Positions 55,501 through 63,888 of a stretch of DNA of 64,000 bases are shown piece after piece (the stretch's first letter is position 1; each line of letters starts with the position of its first letter). A program made the translations under genes and the position numbers. Under the pieces are notes generated by a model. The model searched no databases and had not been told where the DNA came from. It saw nothing but the letters and a program-made list of their open reading frames with translations. The stretch comes from BMS3ABIN04 sp964553325 (lineage in GTDB: Bacteria; Bacteroidota; Ignavibacteria; Ignavibacteriales; Melioribacteraceae), in NCBI GenBank assembly GCA_964553325.1, contig CAZKKI010000025.1, positions 1 to 64,000 on the forward strand. Reading direction: 5' to 3'.

Positions 55501-56963
55501 AAAACCGCAAAAGCTTTACCCGAATTATAGTCTGGGTTTCCCCACCTGCTATCATGAAATTCAACACATATTTTATCGCTATAACCGCTCACATCACCTT
55601 TTACCCATAATGAAAATTTGTCCATATTGCTCATATCTCTTGGTTCCGGATTTTCTCCTGGACCTAGTAAATTCCAATATGAAATCCAAGTATTAATATC
55701 ATAACCGACATCGTAAGATATTTGCCAAGCGAATGGTCGGGTATGAGCTTCTCCGCCATATTCGACATTCGATAACGATACTTTCAGTTGTGCATTATCG
55801 CTTTTGGCTGCACCGGTATAACCGAAATAGTCATTATATCCTGAACGCGCGACAGAATCTTTTTTTATTTGGTCAGGCACTCGTCCATCAAAATCATCGA
55901 GACTATATCTTACACCTATAGAAGAAAGTTCTATAGGATTGTTTAACGGAATAAATCCTCCCACTTGTAAATTGTCAAGGAAAAGTTTACCACTAGTAAA
56001 AATATCTGTATTAGGAACAACTATCTTAATCTCTTCAATATTACTCAAATTAATATTTCCGCCGAGTTTTAAAGTAACTGTAGTCCATGTATCAGCCGGT
56101 ATATTAACCCACTCGGTTCCTATACCTTTCGTACCGTCCCAAATAAACACAAATAAACTGCAATCGGGCGTAGAGGAAGGCCTGTAGACATCCAATCTGA
56201 AATAATAAAATCTACTCCAGTCTTTCGGTTGAGAAAAACTTGTTTGAAGTTGTGCGACATGATCATCTTGATAGATAGAATCATCCCATTGTAGAACTTG
56301 CGATGCAGTACTTCCAAAATTTGGGGAACTTTTTGTATGCGTTATGTCATCAGATACTGTTACTTGGTTATCTTTATTATCAGCATCAGCGGATCCATCC
56401 CAATAGTAGTTTGGTGCCTCAAAACCGTCCCACAATGTTTCAATACCATCTTTATAAAAGCGTATGTTGTCAATATAAACCGAAACCGTCCCGTTATACC
56501 AAGATTGGACCAAATAGAGTTTTCGTATGTTATTTCCATTAACATCTATTTTCCAATCTAGATATTTGTTTCCTGCAGTCATATTTAATGCTTGCAGAAA
56601 TATTTCTTGGTTATCCGAATTTACAATTTTAATTTCAAGTCTATGGTTATGAATTGCATAGACATCCATTTTTATTGAATCCGGTGTTTCGGTTTCAATG
56701 CAACCAGTTCCAAAAATATTCCAACCGGTATTGTTTTTAACGGATGTTAATTTTAACGAAGAACTACCTTCAGTACTCCAATTGTTACTATAAGATACAC
56801 TGCCATCGTCGTTTCCCCAGTGATACCAATGCCAATTGTGAGTTTCGAAATCATCAACCATTTTAAAACTTTGCATATAAATTTTAGGCGATACAAACAA
56901 AAAAATTGCTGTAACTGTAAATAAAAAGCTTTTGTGAAATCTGATTTTTCTTGTTTTTTTCAT
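52548..56963 (-). CDS. Giant T9SS-secreted glucanase: three jelly-roll modules, PF10091 domain, seven-repeat propeller, sorting domain
   Basis: 1471 residues. Signal peptide about 1-30. Three beta-sandwich, CBM-like modules follow at about 34-172, 178-335 and 352-547. Each opens with a DDFE/DGFE/DDFD motif and ends in a (Y/F)(I/L)D(N/D)(I/L) strand (YIDNIRF, FLDNLQV, YIDDLQF). The catalytic part, about 556-985, is the PF10091 'glucoamylase' fold (FLDLVERRTYNYF, WGLTATE, YGFRDSY, FFAIDQGPMLLMIENFRS). This fold includes GH144 endo-beta-1,2-glucanases. Seven WxDxRxG repeats of about 50-59 residues run over 1000-1370. The last 83 residues are a T9SS type A sorting domain with QNYPNPFNP (1391-1399). 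It acts at the cell surface or outside. Confidence 0.88.
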   Translation of the reverse strand: MKKTRKIRFHKSFLFTVTAIFLFVSPKIYMQSFKMVDDFETHNWHWYHWGNDDGSVSYSNNWSTEGSSSLKLTSVKNNTGWNIFGTGCIETETPDSIKMDVYAIHNHRLEIKIVNSDNQEIFLQALNMTAGNKYLDWKIDVNGNNIRKLYLVQSWYNGTVSVYIDNIRFYKDGIETLWDGFEAPNYYWDGSADADNKDNQVTVSDDITHTKSSPNFGSTASQVLQWDDSIYQDDHVAQLQTSFSQPKDWSRFYYFRLDVYRPSSTPDCSLFVFIWDGTKGIGTEWVNIPADTWTTVTLKLGGNINLSNIEEIKIVVPNTDIFTSGKLFLDNLQVGGFIPLNNPIELSSIGVRYSLDDFDGRVPDQIKKDSVARSGYNDYFGYTGAAKSDNAQLKVSLSNVEYGGEAHTRPFAWQISYDVGYDINTWISYWNLLGPGENPEPRDMSNMDKFSLWVKGDVSGYSDKICVEFHDSRWGNPDYNSGKAFAVLSGVGNNWRQWVIPFDTDSLAVYGSFDPKKVTEVVISLDNSTASNTSGKFYIDDLQFVDTNEVYWENDDFDENFLDLVERRTYNYFKECSNDATGLVFDRANFLDLATVAGTGFGLGATVIAAQRGWISETEAENYIIKVLTNLWSTPQGPDIIGTNGYKGFYYHFLDAETGLRKQVSPGKEPVELSVVDTGILMAGVLLAREYFKNNSTIVNLAEKLYRRIDWAWFYDKSVNQFYLGWSPEKGFVGHWDVYTDEVMLINILAVGSPTFSVPSNCFYSWSRDIGTYNNHTIVNSWNGSLFQYFFTHCWLNLHNKTDAQGIDWFDNSVEAGYANRDYCIAGIDGSGRTNVPTYNENSWGLTATEQISAGIDTMYFGENGALPTKQSNDDPNFNGVYYGENNGTVPVYGAVSMMGFAAYSDGFNSNLVYDVLKNYYLNTQLWTGNYGFRDSYTDTSSIKSGAWSKFPMYKNNFFAIDQGPMLLMIENFRSKLIWNYLNTNEYINFALNELFTPDLRVNDDMTGASQLTPATAANNSGQYVTVWNDRRNDNKDFIYAQEFYSVDNSIGKFRVNGVNKKVNSIDSIYTKPKVAINENGGYLITWYEYNNIYGKLFTFNDTSTTSRFLINDQPIFSSEQTCAIASSKNNNFVAAWTGIENGKDIFIQLIDSLGRKVNNNIKVNDDNTEEDQNYPDICMAANGNFLVVWHDERNGDDEIYGQIFNSDGTPNGSNFKISGSYKSSIKPSAAMSEDGNFVVVWLDTTSSQRNVYAAIYNQYGVLQNSILTVCSNNYSPAICKPDIALDSSGNFTIVWQDSREGSMDIYYQKYSYDGNKIGGNSRVHSKRPESNQIAPAITYLGKNRGFQIVWQDDRNGDWDIYCPVTSLEYSNNQDVEEEAASLNLSYELSQNYPNPFNPYTIIDYSLPKSQNVKIIVYDLLGNRIKVLVNELIEAGHHKIIFDASNLASGVYIYRIITADFIQTKKMVLLK

Positions 56964-57029
56964 GGCTCCAACTCTTATAATTAATTAATAAGTTAGTTAA
57001 TCCATACTAACAATTAATCATCGCGAGAA

Positions 57030-59417
57030 TCAACGTATCAAATTCATCTTAATTGCCAAAGATTTTTTACCTGATCGCAAAACACAAAAATATACCCCGG
57101 ACGGAAGATTATTTGTCCTCCATTTTACTTTGTGGGTTCCCGCTTCTAAGTTACCTTTCATTAGCAACTCTATTTTATTACCTAAAACATTATAAACAAC
57201 CAACTCTACATTCATTTTATTCGGTAAAGAAAATTCAATTATCGTATCCGGATTAAAAGGATTGGGATAATTGTAATAAAGATTAAAATTCAATTCCGGC
57301 ATGTTATCTTCGATATTGTCGATTGCTTCGAATCCTATCGCGTTCAACATCTGTTGAATTTCCGGATTGCCCATAAATAAATTCCAAATCAAGCTTGATC
57401 TGAAATTTTCAATCATAATTATAATAGGAGCTTGATCGATTGCTAAATAACTTTCTGCCGTCCAATTCAAAGTGGGGTTAAAAGCATCTTTAAACCCGTA
57501 ACTTCCCCAAAGGGTTTCACCATAATTATCATAGAAATTTTTTAAAGCCTTCATCGATTCATCCGGTGTATATGGGAATGACGATAACGCTGCGGTAGGA
57601 GTAATTGTACCGTTATCATTATACATCGGTGAATGAACGGAATAACCAGCGTATGGATCGTCACTTGCTGTTAATCCCCAAGTAGCTTCACCATAACCGT
57701 CATATCCTTTAGGATTATCAATCGCATATTTTATATGAACCGCTGCCACATTTTTGGCATGATTGAAATAATCAGTGTATTTATCTCTTTTATTTCTCGG
57801 ATCGAAACCTAAAAAAGAATAATGCATAAAAAAGAGGGGTCCGCCAAAATCCGGGCCTATATCCAATTTAATACCGTAAAAGCTTTTTCCATTTACATAA
57901 CCATTACTTATCCAACCTGTTTCATATAATGTTGGCGGTACTGAATGAGACGGAGAAGCTATCGCAAGAAGATATGTAATCATCGCTTCGTTATAACCTT
58001 GCACAGGTAAATCTATTTGCCAATTATAATCCGGAGACCAATGCCAGTATAAAACCGAACCATTTTCCGTTCTTTGATACCAATCCCATTCAACTTCCTC
58101 CCAAAGTTGGGTGGACAACAAACGAATTTCATTTTCAGTATCATTATTTTCAGCAAAATAAGATCTTGCAACCAACAAACCTGCAACTAAATATGCAGTT
58201 TCAACAAGGTCTCCCCCGTTATCATATTGACTAAACGGAATAACTTTTCCAGTTTCGCCGTTTAACCAATGCGGCCAAGCTCCGTGGAAACGATCGGCAT
58301 TTTTAAGAAACTTAACAATCTTTAATATACGTTCGGCTCCTTCAGTACGTGTAATAAAATTTCGTTCTATCCCAATAATAATTGCCATTATACCCATTCC
58401 CGTTCCCCCCGAAGTTACCGTATTTCCAGAACCGGAGCGTTCACGTATCAATCCGGAAACGGGATGTGCATAATCCCAAAAATATCGGAAAGTACATTCT
58501 TGCAACATCGACAATAATTCATCATCATTCATGTACCTCGTAGATGCTGTCACAACATTGCTTAATTCCGATTCATTACCCGAAACATCATAAGCAGAAA
58601 TCCGGTATGACGCAGTCGAATCAGTTTTGCCTATAAAATCGGTATAAAATATTTCATCCTTGCCAACGCTCCCAATCAGTTCTGGTATTCCGTTATTATT
58701 TTTATATATGCGGTAACCGTGAAGATCATCTTCCGTATTTCTATTCCATTTAACATCAATGTGTTTGTAAAAACCTTTTGCATATAATAAATTTGGTGTT
58801 GCAGGAGGAATGGTATCCGTCTCACCAGCATTCACCATTCTAATTTCATCAATATACAAAGTGTGGTGCACATTATCGGCTGTTTGTTGACCGAAGAATA
58901 CGGTTTTAATTTGTTGTAAATCCGCCGAACCAGAATTATTAAAAAAAACATCAAGTGGTATTTTTATCTTTGTCCAATTTCCTGCTGCAATATCACTGGA
59001 AAAATCCGATATTTTTTGACTTTCGGTTTTTCTGTTAGATAAATCTTCCAAATATATTTTGGGCATGTTTATCGAAGAGATATCGGTTTCCGTAAATACC
59101 CAAAATGTTAAAGAATCCTTTATCGTCACATCATGCCCCGGCCAACCAGGTTCGGCAACAGCAATCCCCCAATCTCCTCCGGAAGTGGATACCCAACTTA
59201 ATTTAAGTGAATTCGTACCGGAATATTTAATCGAATCCTCTACCGGAAATTTATCACCCACTCTTTCCAGCAAACTAGGTGAATTAACAAAACCCCAACT
59301 GGGGTCGTACGAAACCGGTGTAGGACTATCGTCAAAGAAAACAAAATCTTGTGCAAAAAATCCTTCATGTAATATACTACACGCTAAAATCAACAATAAA
59401 AAGGGCTTCATCACCAT
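57030..59417 (-). CDS. T9SS-secreted PF10091 glucanase with fibronectin-like module
   Basis: 795 residues. Signal peptide about 1-22, one jelly-roll module (about 25-195, ending LYIDEIRMVN), a fibronectin type III-like module (about 203-293, IPPATPNLLYAKG to YRISAYDVSGNESELSN), the PF10091 catalytic domain (about 300-705, with GGTGMGIMAI, ATWGLTASDDP, YGFKDAFNP and LAIDQAPIIIMIENFRS) and a C-terminal T9SS sorting domain (from about 712, NYPNPFNP). It is a paralogue of the 1471-residue protein encoded next. ATGs at 59417 and 59411 are both possible; the second forms a TGATG junction with the GH2 stop. Endo-beta-1,2-glucanase (GH144) is the leading guess; true glucoamylase activity is unlikely for this fold. 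Confidence 0.87.
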   Translation of the reverse strand: MVMKPFLLLILACSILHEGFFAQDFVFFDDSPTPVSYDPSWGFVNSPSLLERVGDKFPVEDSIKYSGTNSLKLSWVSTSGGDWGIAVAEPGWPGHDVTIKDSLTFWVFTETDISSINMPKIYLEDLSNRKTESQKISDFSSDIAAGNWTKIKIPLDVFFNNSGSADLQQIKTVFFGQQTADNVHHTLYIDEIRMVNAGETDTIPPATPNLLYAKGFYKHIDVKWNRNTEDDLHGYRIYKNNNGIPELIGSVGKDEIFYTDFIGKTDSTASYRISAYDVSGNESELSNVVTASTRYMNDDELLSMLQECTFRYFWDYAHPVSGLIRERSGSGNTVTSGGTGMGIMAIIIGIERNFITRTEGAERILKIVKFLKNADRFHGAWPHWLNGETGKVIPFSQYDNGGDLVETAYLVAGLLVARSYFAENNDTENEIRLLSTQLWEEVEWDWYQRTENGSVLYWHWSPDYNWQIDLPVQGYNEAMITYLLAIASPSHSVPPTLYETGWISNGYVNGKSFYGIKLDIGPDFGGPLFFMHYSFLGFDPRNKRDKYTDYFNHAKNVAAVHIKYAIDNPKGYDGYGEATWGLTASDDPYAGYSVHSPMYNDNGTITPTAALSSFPYTPDESMKALKNFYDNYGETLWGSYGFKDAFNPTLNWTAESYLAIDQAPIIIMIENFRSSLIWNLFMGNPEIQQMLNAIGFEAIDNIEDNMPELNFNLYYNYPNPFNPDTIIEFSLPNKMNVELVVYNVLGNKIELLMKGNLEAGTHKVKWRTNNLPSGVYFCVLRSGKKSLAIKMNLIR

Positions 59418-61477
59418 TTTACTTTATTTTTAAAAATTTCAATTTCCGCTTTATTTTCCGCAAGTACTTTTCCTACCGAGTTTAAAACAATTACCTTTAA
59501 CAATGACAATTTTCGGGCATTCGGAATTTTTATTCTAATCTCATCGCTACCAATATGAAGAACTGAATCCTTTTCTATTGTTACCCCATATATTTCAAAT
59601 AACTTTTGCTTATTTACATATATTTTAATTTTTGCTTTATTAAATTGCTTTTGTAAATCATTAATTATCCATAATTCTAAAAATAAATCCGCCCCGACCT
59701 GATACCGTTTTTTTTTCAAACCAATTGAAATATAAACTGATTTAAATACTCGTTGTAATGCGAAAAATCCCTTTTTTTTAACGCCGAAATAATCAATAAC
59801 CGACCATGATATAGATTCCCAGCTATCAATAAACATAAATTGAAAAATTCCGGTTACTCCGTTCCATTTTTTTCTTCTGTAATAGTTGACTGCTTTTTCA
59901 ATAAGTTCGGCTTGGTAATTTTGAGACAAATCAATAAATTCCTTCACATCTTTACCAATCGATACACCTGCTACATTGAAAGTTTGTTCGTATTGAAAAT
60001 TATGGTATTCCCATTTTTCCCAGTTCGGTCTTTTTATATCTTCGATTGACAATATTCTTTTCAACGATTTATACCCGGGGACCGCTTGAGCACCGAATTC
60101 GGTAACCAAAGGTCCCATTGGTGTAGCAATATAATTATCCGCTTTTCCCCAATACCATCCTTCGTATGCATGTTCTTCATAATTTGAAGCGATCCTTATA
60201 ATTCTTGTATTGTCTTCTTCATGCACGGCCGAAGATAAGTAACGATCAAGAGTTTCAATTTGTTTTCCGGGTTCGTTGTGGCAACACCAAAATACTATTG
60301 AAGGATGATTGTAAAGTTGATTTACCATCTCCTTGATTTGCTTTATAGCATTCGCTTTGAATTTCGTCGTTTCTTCGTAAGTCCATTGCAAAGCAAAATC
60401 TTGCCATACCAAAATTCCCGATTTATCAAAAGCTTCGTAAAGCTCACTTCTATTAACATGAGCATGAACTCGAACAATGTTCACATTCGCTTCCAGCAAT
60501 AGCGAAACAAGATTAGCAATTTTATGTTCCGTAAGATTACTTAAAAACTGTTCGGGTATAATGTTCGTCCCACGTAAAAACAGTCTTTTATTATTTATAA
60601 TAAACTCGCCATTTTCATTTAATTTTATCTCGCGAATTCCATATAGAATTGTTTTTTCGTTAAAATATTCCGATGATACTTTTATAACCGTGATGGTTGG
60701 ATTTCCCAATTCGTACGGATACCAAAGTTCAGGATTAGCTATTGAAATAAATGTTGTAGCGCTACCACAACCCGGCATGAAAAATATTTTGGAAAGAAAT
60801 GTTTTTAATTTTCGATTCTTTGACTTCACAGAAATTTTTGCCAAGACCAAAGTTTGGGAATCTAACCGGGATTTGTAATTTAATACAATTTTTAATTCCG
60901 CTTTATTCCCGATAATTTTCGAAGATATTTTAATTTCCTCGATAATTATTTTCTTTTCAAAATGTAACTCAACATTGTTCCAAATACCTCCTGTATTTTT
61001 GTCCTGCCCATATTTTTCATTCCAACCTCCCGGTCTGCAATCGTGATGATTAAATATTCCTTTTATCAGTTGCTTTTTATGTGGCCAAACTTTACCCGGT
61101 TCTTCCTTTGGAGACGTGACTTTTACAACTAAAATATTATATTTTGAATTATTTATTTTTGAATCTTCTATAATAAAATCAAAATTTTGAAAATAACCTT
61201 CATGCGAACCTAAATAATTCCAGTTAAACCATACATCCGCAAAATAATCAACACCAAAAAACACTAAACGTTTCAAGCCTTTGTTAGACGGAATTTTAAT
61301 TTTTCTTATATACCAAAGAGTACCGGAAAAATTGGCTAATCCACCGGCATTCCAATTCGACGGGACTTTAATTGAACAGGATATTCTATTTTGTGCAACG
61401 ATTTCTCTAACATAATCTATAGTAAACTTCGATTCCCTATCGATTATGCAGTTCCACTTTCCGTTTAGACTAATCAT
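59411..61477 (-). CDS. Glycoside hydrolase family 2 protein
   Basis: 688 residues, no signal peptide, so cytoplasmic. The GH2 layout is a sugar-binding jelly roll (about 1-165), an immunoglobulin-like domain (about 170-285), and a TIM barrel (about 290-590) with VRVHAHVNRSELYEAFD, the acid/base Glu in CCHNEPGK (near 402) and the nucleophile Glu in VTEFGAQ (near 459). A last beta domain closes the protein. Activity may be beta-glucosidase, beta-galactosidase or beta-mannosidase. In this cluster a beta-glucosidase on imported oligosaccharides is favoured. It lies six bases after the GH94 gene. Confidence 0.88.
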   Translation of the reverse strand: MISLNGKWNCIIDRESKFTIDYVREIVAQNRISCSIKVPSNWNAGGLANFSGTLWYIRKIKIPSNKGLKRLVFFGVDYFADVWFNWNYLGSHEGYFQNFDFIIEDSKINNSKYNILVVKVTSPKEEPGKVWPHKKQLIKGIFNHHDCRPGGWNEKYGQDKNTGGIWNNVELHFEKKIIIEEIKISSKIIGNKAELKIVLNYKSRLDSQTLVLAKISVKSKNRKLKTFLSKIFFMPGCGSATTFISIANPELWYPYELGNPTITVIKVSSEYFNEKTILYGIREIKLNENGEFIINNKRLFLRGTNIIPEQFLSNLTEHKIANLVSLLLEANVNIVRVHAHVNRSELYEAFDKSGILVWQDFALQWTYEETTKFKANAIKQIKEMVNQLYNHPSIVFWCCHNEPGKQIETLDRYLSSAVHEEDNTRIIRIASNYEEHAYEGWYWGKADNYIATPMGPLVTEFGAQAVPGYKSLKRILSIEDIKRPNWEKWEYHNFQYEQTFNVAGVSIGKDVKEFIDLSQNYQAELIEKAVNYYRRKKWNGVTGIFQFMFIDSWESISWSVIDYFGVKKKGFFALQRVFKSVYISIGLKKKRYQVGADLFLELWIINDLQKQFNKAKIKIYVNKQKLFEIYGVTIEKDSVLHIGSDEIRIKIPNARKLSLLKVIVLNSVGKVLAENKAEIEIFKNKVKW

Positions 61478-61483
61478 TAAAAA

Positions 61484-63859
61484 TCACTTTATAGTAGCAA
61501 TTATGTTTAATGTTTTTTTATCCGATTCAAAAACCATGTTACCTTCTACTTTTTCTCCGTCAATTTCCAATTCAATATTACCCGAGCTTAACTTATACGG
61601 GTTGTTAACGGTAATATAAAACTCGGTACCTCGGTACATCCTTTTGATTTTAAATTTTTCCCAATCCGAAGGAATATGCGGATCAATTATTAAACCCTTT
61701 TTTGTTGCTCGGATTCCTAGTATCCAATCCACTATAACTTTTTGATACCATGCCGCCGAACCCGTGTACCACGTCCAACCGGCCATTCCATAGTTTGGAG
61801 AATCGGGGCCATCCACATTTCCTGGTAAAACAAAAGGTTCCGCCATATATTCTTCCGGCTTCATTCCAGAATATACAGGATTCATTTTCTTGCAGATCTC
61901 ATAAGCCACTTTATCCTCTCCGAGTTTTGCAAAAGCCCATATCGACCAGGCAGAAGCATGAGAATAAACTCCGCCGTTTTCTCTACGACCCGCAGCATAT
62001 CTTGTAAGGTAACCTATATACTCATCGGGTTGTGTGTAAGCGGGTTGAAGCAATAAACAACCATTTTTACCTAACAATTTCGAAACTACCGAGTTCATTG
62101 CAATTTTTTCTTTTGAACTCTCAGAAATCCCACTGATTACAGCCCATGTTTGCGGATTCAAATAAATCTTACCTTCCGTCGATTCTTTGCTGCCTATTTT
62201 CTCACCTGAATCTTTGGTTGCTCGTAAAAACCAACTCCCGTCCCAAGAATGTTCGGCAAATGCATTTTTCAATTTTTCCGCACTGTCCATATAACGTGCT
62301 GCACAGTTAACTTCTCCAATGCTTCTGCATACAGCTGCGAATTCATTTAAAATTTTGTAAAGAAATTCAGCTAACCAAAACGATTCGCCTTTCATTTCAA
62401 GTCCTACCGCACTCATTCCATCGTTCCAATCCCCTGCTCCAATTAAAGGTAAACCTCTTTTGCTAAACCTACTCAACACTTTATCAATTGCCAATTTACA
62501 ATGCTCCAATATCGAAGCTTTTTTCTCTTCATTATAAAACGGTTCTTCTTCCGTTAATATTTCGTAATCATTAGTTTCTAATAAATACTGAACAACAATA
62601 AAGGGTAACCATAACAAATCGTCCGTCATGTTGGTTTTAAGTCCCGTCTCCGTGATCGGATGCCACCAGTGAAGAACCTCCCCGCCGGAAAATTGATGAC
62701 GGGCATGAAGTTTAATTTGTTTCTTAGTAAATACAGGATCAATCGGCAGAAAAACGAGACTGTCTTGCAATTGATCGCGAAAACCGAACGCACCGCTTTG
62801 TTGATAGTAAGCAGTTCTTCCCCACAATCTACCCGAAATTGCCTGATAACGCGACCACACATTAACTATATAATTCAAGGCTTCGTCCGGTGTTTCAATC
62901 ACAAGCGTGCCGAGCAAGGAATCCCATTTCTCTTTTACTGAAGCTAGTGAATTGTCGATAACGCCGAAAGATTTATATTTATTAATAGTTTCCAGCACTT
63001 CTATTTTCGATTTTTTCAAACCCAAGAAAAAATTAAACCTTTCGGTTTTTTTCGGGGGGAGTATAAAATCAACTTTCAGCGAAGCAATAGCATCGTTAAA
63101 CTTTCCCGTACTTTCAGTTAATTTTCCAACCGTAACGGCTTCGGGTTTTTCCAGACTTCCGTATTTACCTAAAAAGTTTTCTTTATCTCCTTCATATGAA
63201 GAGATTAATTTATTGCAAGCGAAAAAACCAATATAGTCGTATTCGATATTCCAATGTCCTCTTTCACCTAGCGGAATATCCCATAATCTTTTAGTTGCAA
63301 ATAACCCATTGATTTTCTCGTTGTATTCAGTTTCCAAAAATTGTTTATGAAATTCCCTATGGTAATCAGCCGAAGAACCAAGCACCCATTCAAAATAAGT
63401 AAACACGGATAAGTTAACTTTTTCGGAATTGTTATTTTTAATTTTAATATCCCAAATTTCAATTGTATCATCAAACGGTACAAATAAAATTAGTTCCGCT
63501 CTTATTCCCTTAAATTCCGAAATAAATTTTGTATAACCGGTTCCGTATCTACATTCGTATTTATCAAGATCGGTTTTAACCGGTTGCCAGGTAGGACTCC
63601 ATAGTTCCCCCGTATCATTATTTTTCAAATAAATATACTTACCCCATTCGTCTTTTATTAAATCTTGGTGCCATCTGGTAATTCTGTTAAATTCGGAATG
63701 TTCCAGCCAACTGAATCCGCCTCCCGTTTGAGAAACAACCATTCCGTAATTTCCGTTTGATATAACATTTACCCAAGGTTTAGGTGTCAACGGAGTTTTT
63801 ATTACAAATTCTTTTCCGTTGTTTTCAAAATATCCGAATTTCGTTTCAAATTTTTTCAT
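61484..63859 (-). CDS. GH94 glycoside phosphorylase (cellobiose/chitobiose/cellobionate phosphorylase family)
   Basis: 791 residues, the length of two-domain GH94 phosphorylases, without signal peptide. It should cleave a beta-glucoside with inorganic phosphate to alpha-glucose-1-phosphate. The N-terminal beta domain starts KFGYFENNGKEFVIKTP; FGFRDQLQDSLVFL, GGEVLHWWHP and GAGDWNDG (about 472-479, catalytic Asp in DWND) mark the (alpha/alpha)6 barrel. The QQSGAFGFRDQLQD block is like NdvB-type and cellobionate phosphorylases. Known 1,2-beta-oligoglucan phosphorylases are longer (over 1000 residues), so the exact linkage is undecided. First full gene of the glucan cluster. Confidence 0.9.
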   Translation of the reverse strand: MKKFETKFGYFENNGKEFVIKTPLTPKPWVNVISNGNYGMVVSQTGGGFSWLEHSEFNRITRWHQDLIKDEWGKYIYLKNNDTGELWSPTWQPVKTDLDKYECRYGTGYTKFISEFKGIRAELILFVPFDDTIEIWDIKIKNNNSEKVNLSVFTYFEWVLGSSADYHREFHKQFLETEYNEKINGLFATKRLWDIPLGERGHWNIEYDYIGFFACNKLISSYEGDKENFLGKYGSLEKPEAVTVGKLTESTGKFNDAIASLKVDFILPPKKTERFNFFLGLKKSKIEVLETINKYKSFGVIDNSLASVKEKWDSLLGTLVIETPDEALNYIVNVWSRYQAISGRLWGRTAYYQQSGAFGFRDQLQDSLVFLPIDPVFTKKQIKLHARHQFSGGEVLHWWHPITETGLKTNMTDDLLWLPFIVVQYLLETNDYEILTEEEPFYNEEKKASILEHCKLAIDKVLSRFSKRGLPLIGAGDWNDGMSAVGLEMKGESFWLAEFLYKILNEFAAVCRSIGEVNCAARYMDSAEKLKNAFAEHSWDGSWFLRATKDSGEKIGSKESTEGKIYLNPQTWAVISGISESSKEKIAMNSVVSKLLGKNGCLLLQPAYTQPDEYIGYLTRYAAGRRENGGVYSHASAWSIWAFAKLGEDKVAYEICKKMNPVYSGMKPEEYMAEPFVLPGNVDGPDSPNYGMAGWTWYTGSAAWYQKVIVDWILGIRATKKGLIIDPHIPSDWEKFKIKRMYRGTEFYITVNNPYKLSSGNIELEIDGEKVEGNMVFESDKKTLNIIATIK

Positions 63860-63888
63860 TAACTTGTAATATTTTATAATTAAACTTG

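Noticed and set aside
52548..59417. Calling the two PF10091 proteins true glucoamylases (alpha-1,4-glucan hydrolases)
   Set aside because: The 'glucoamylase' label for this fold is historic. Members studied act on beta-1,2-glucan, and the rest of the cluster (GH94, GH2) suits beta-glucosides.
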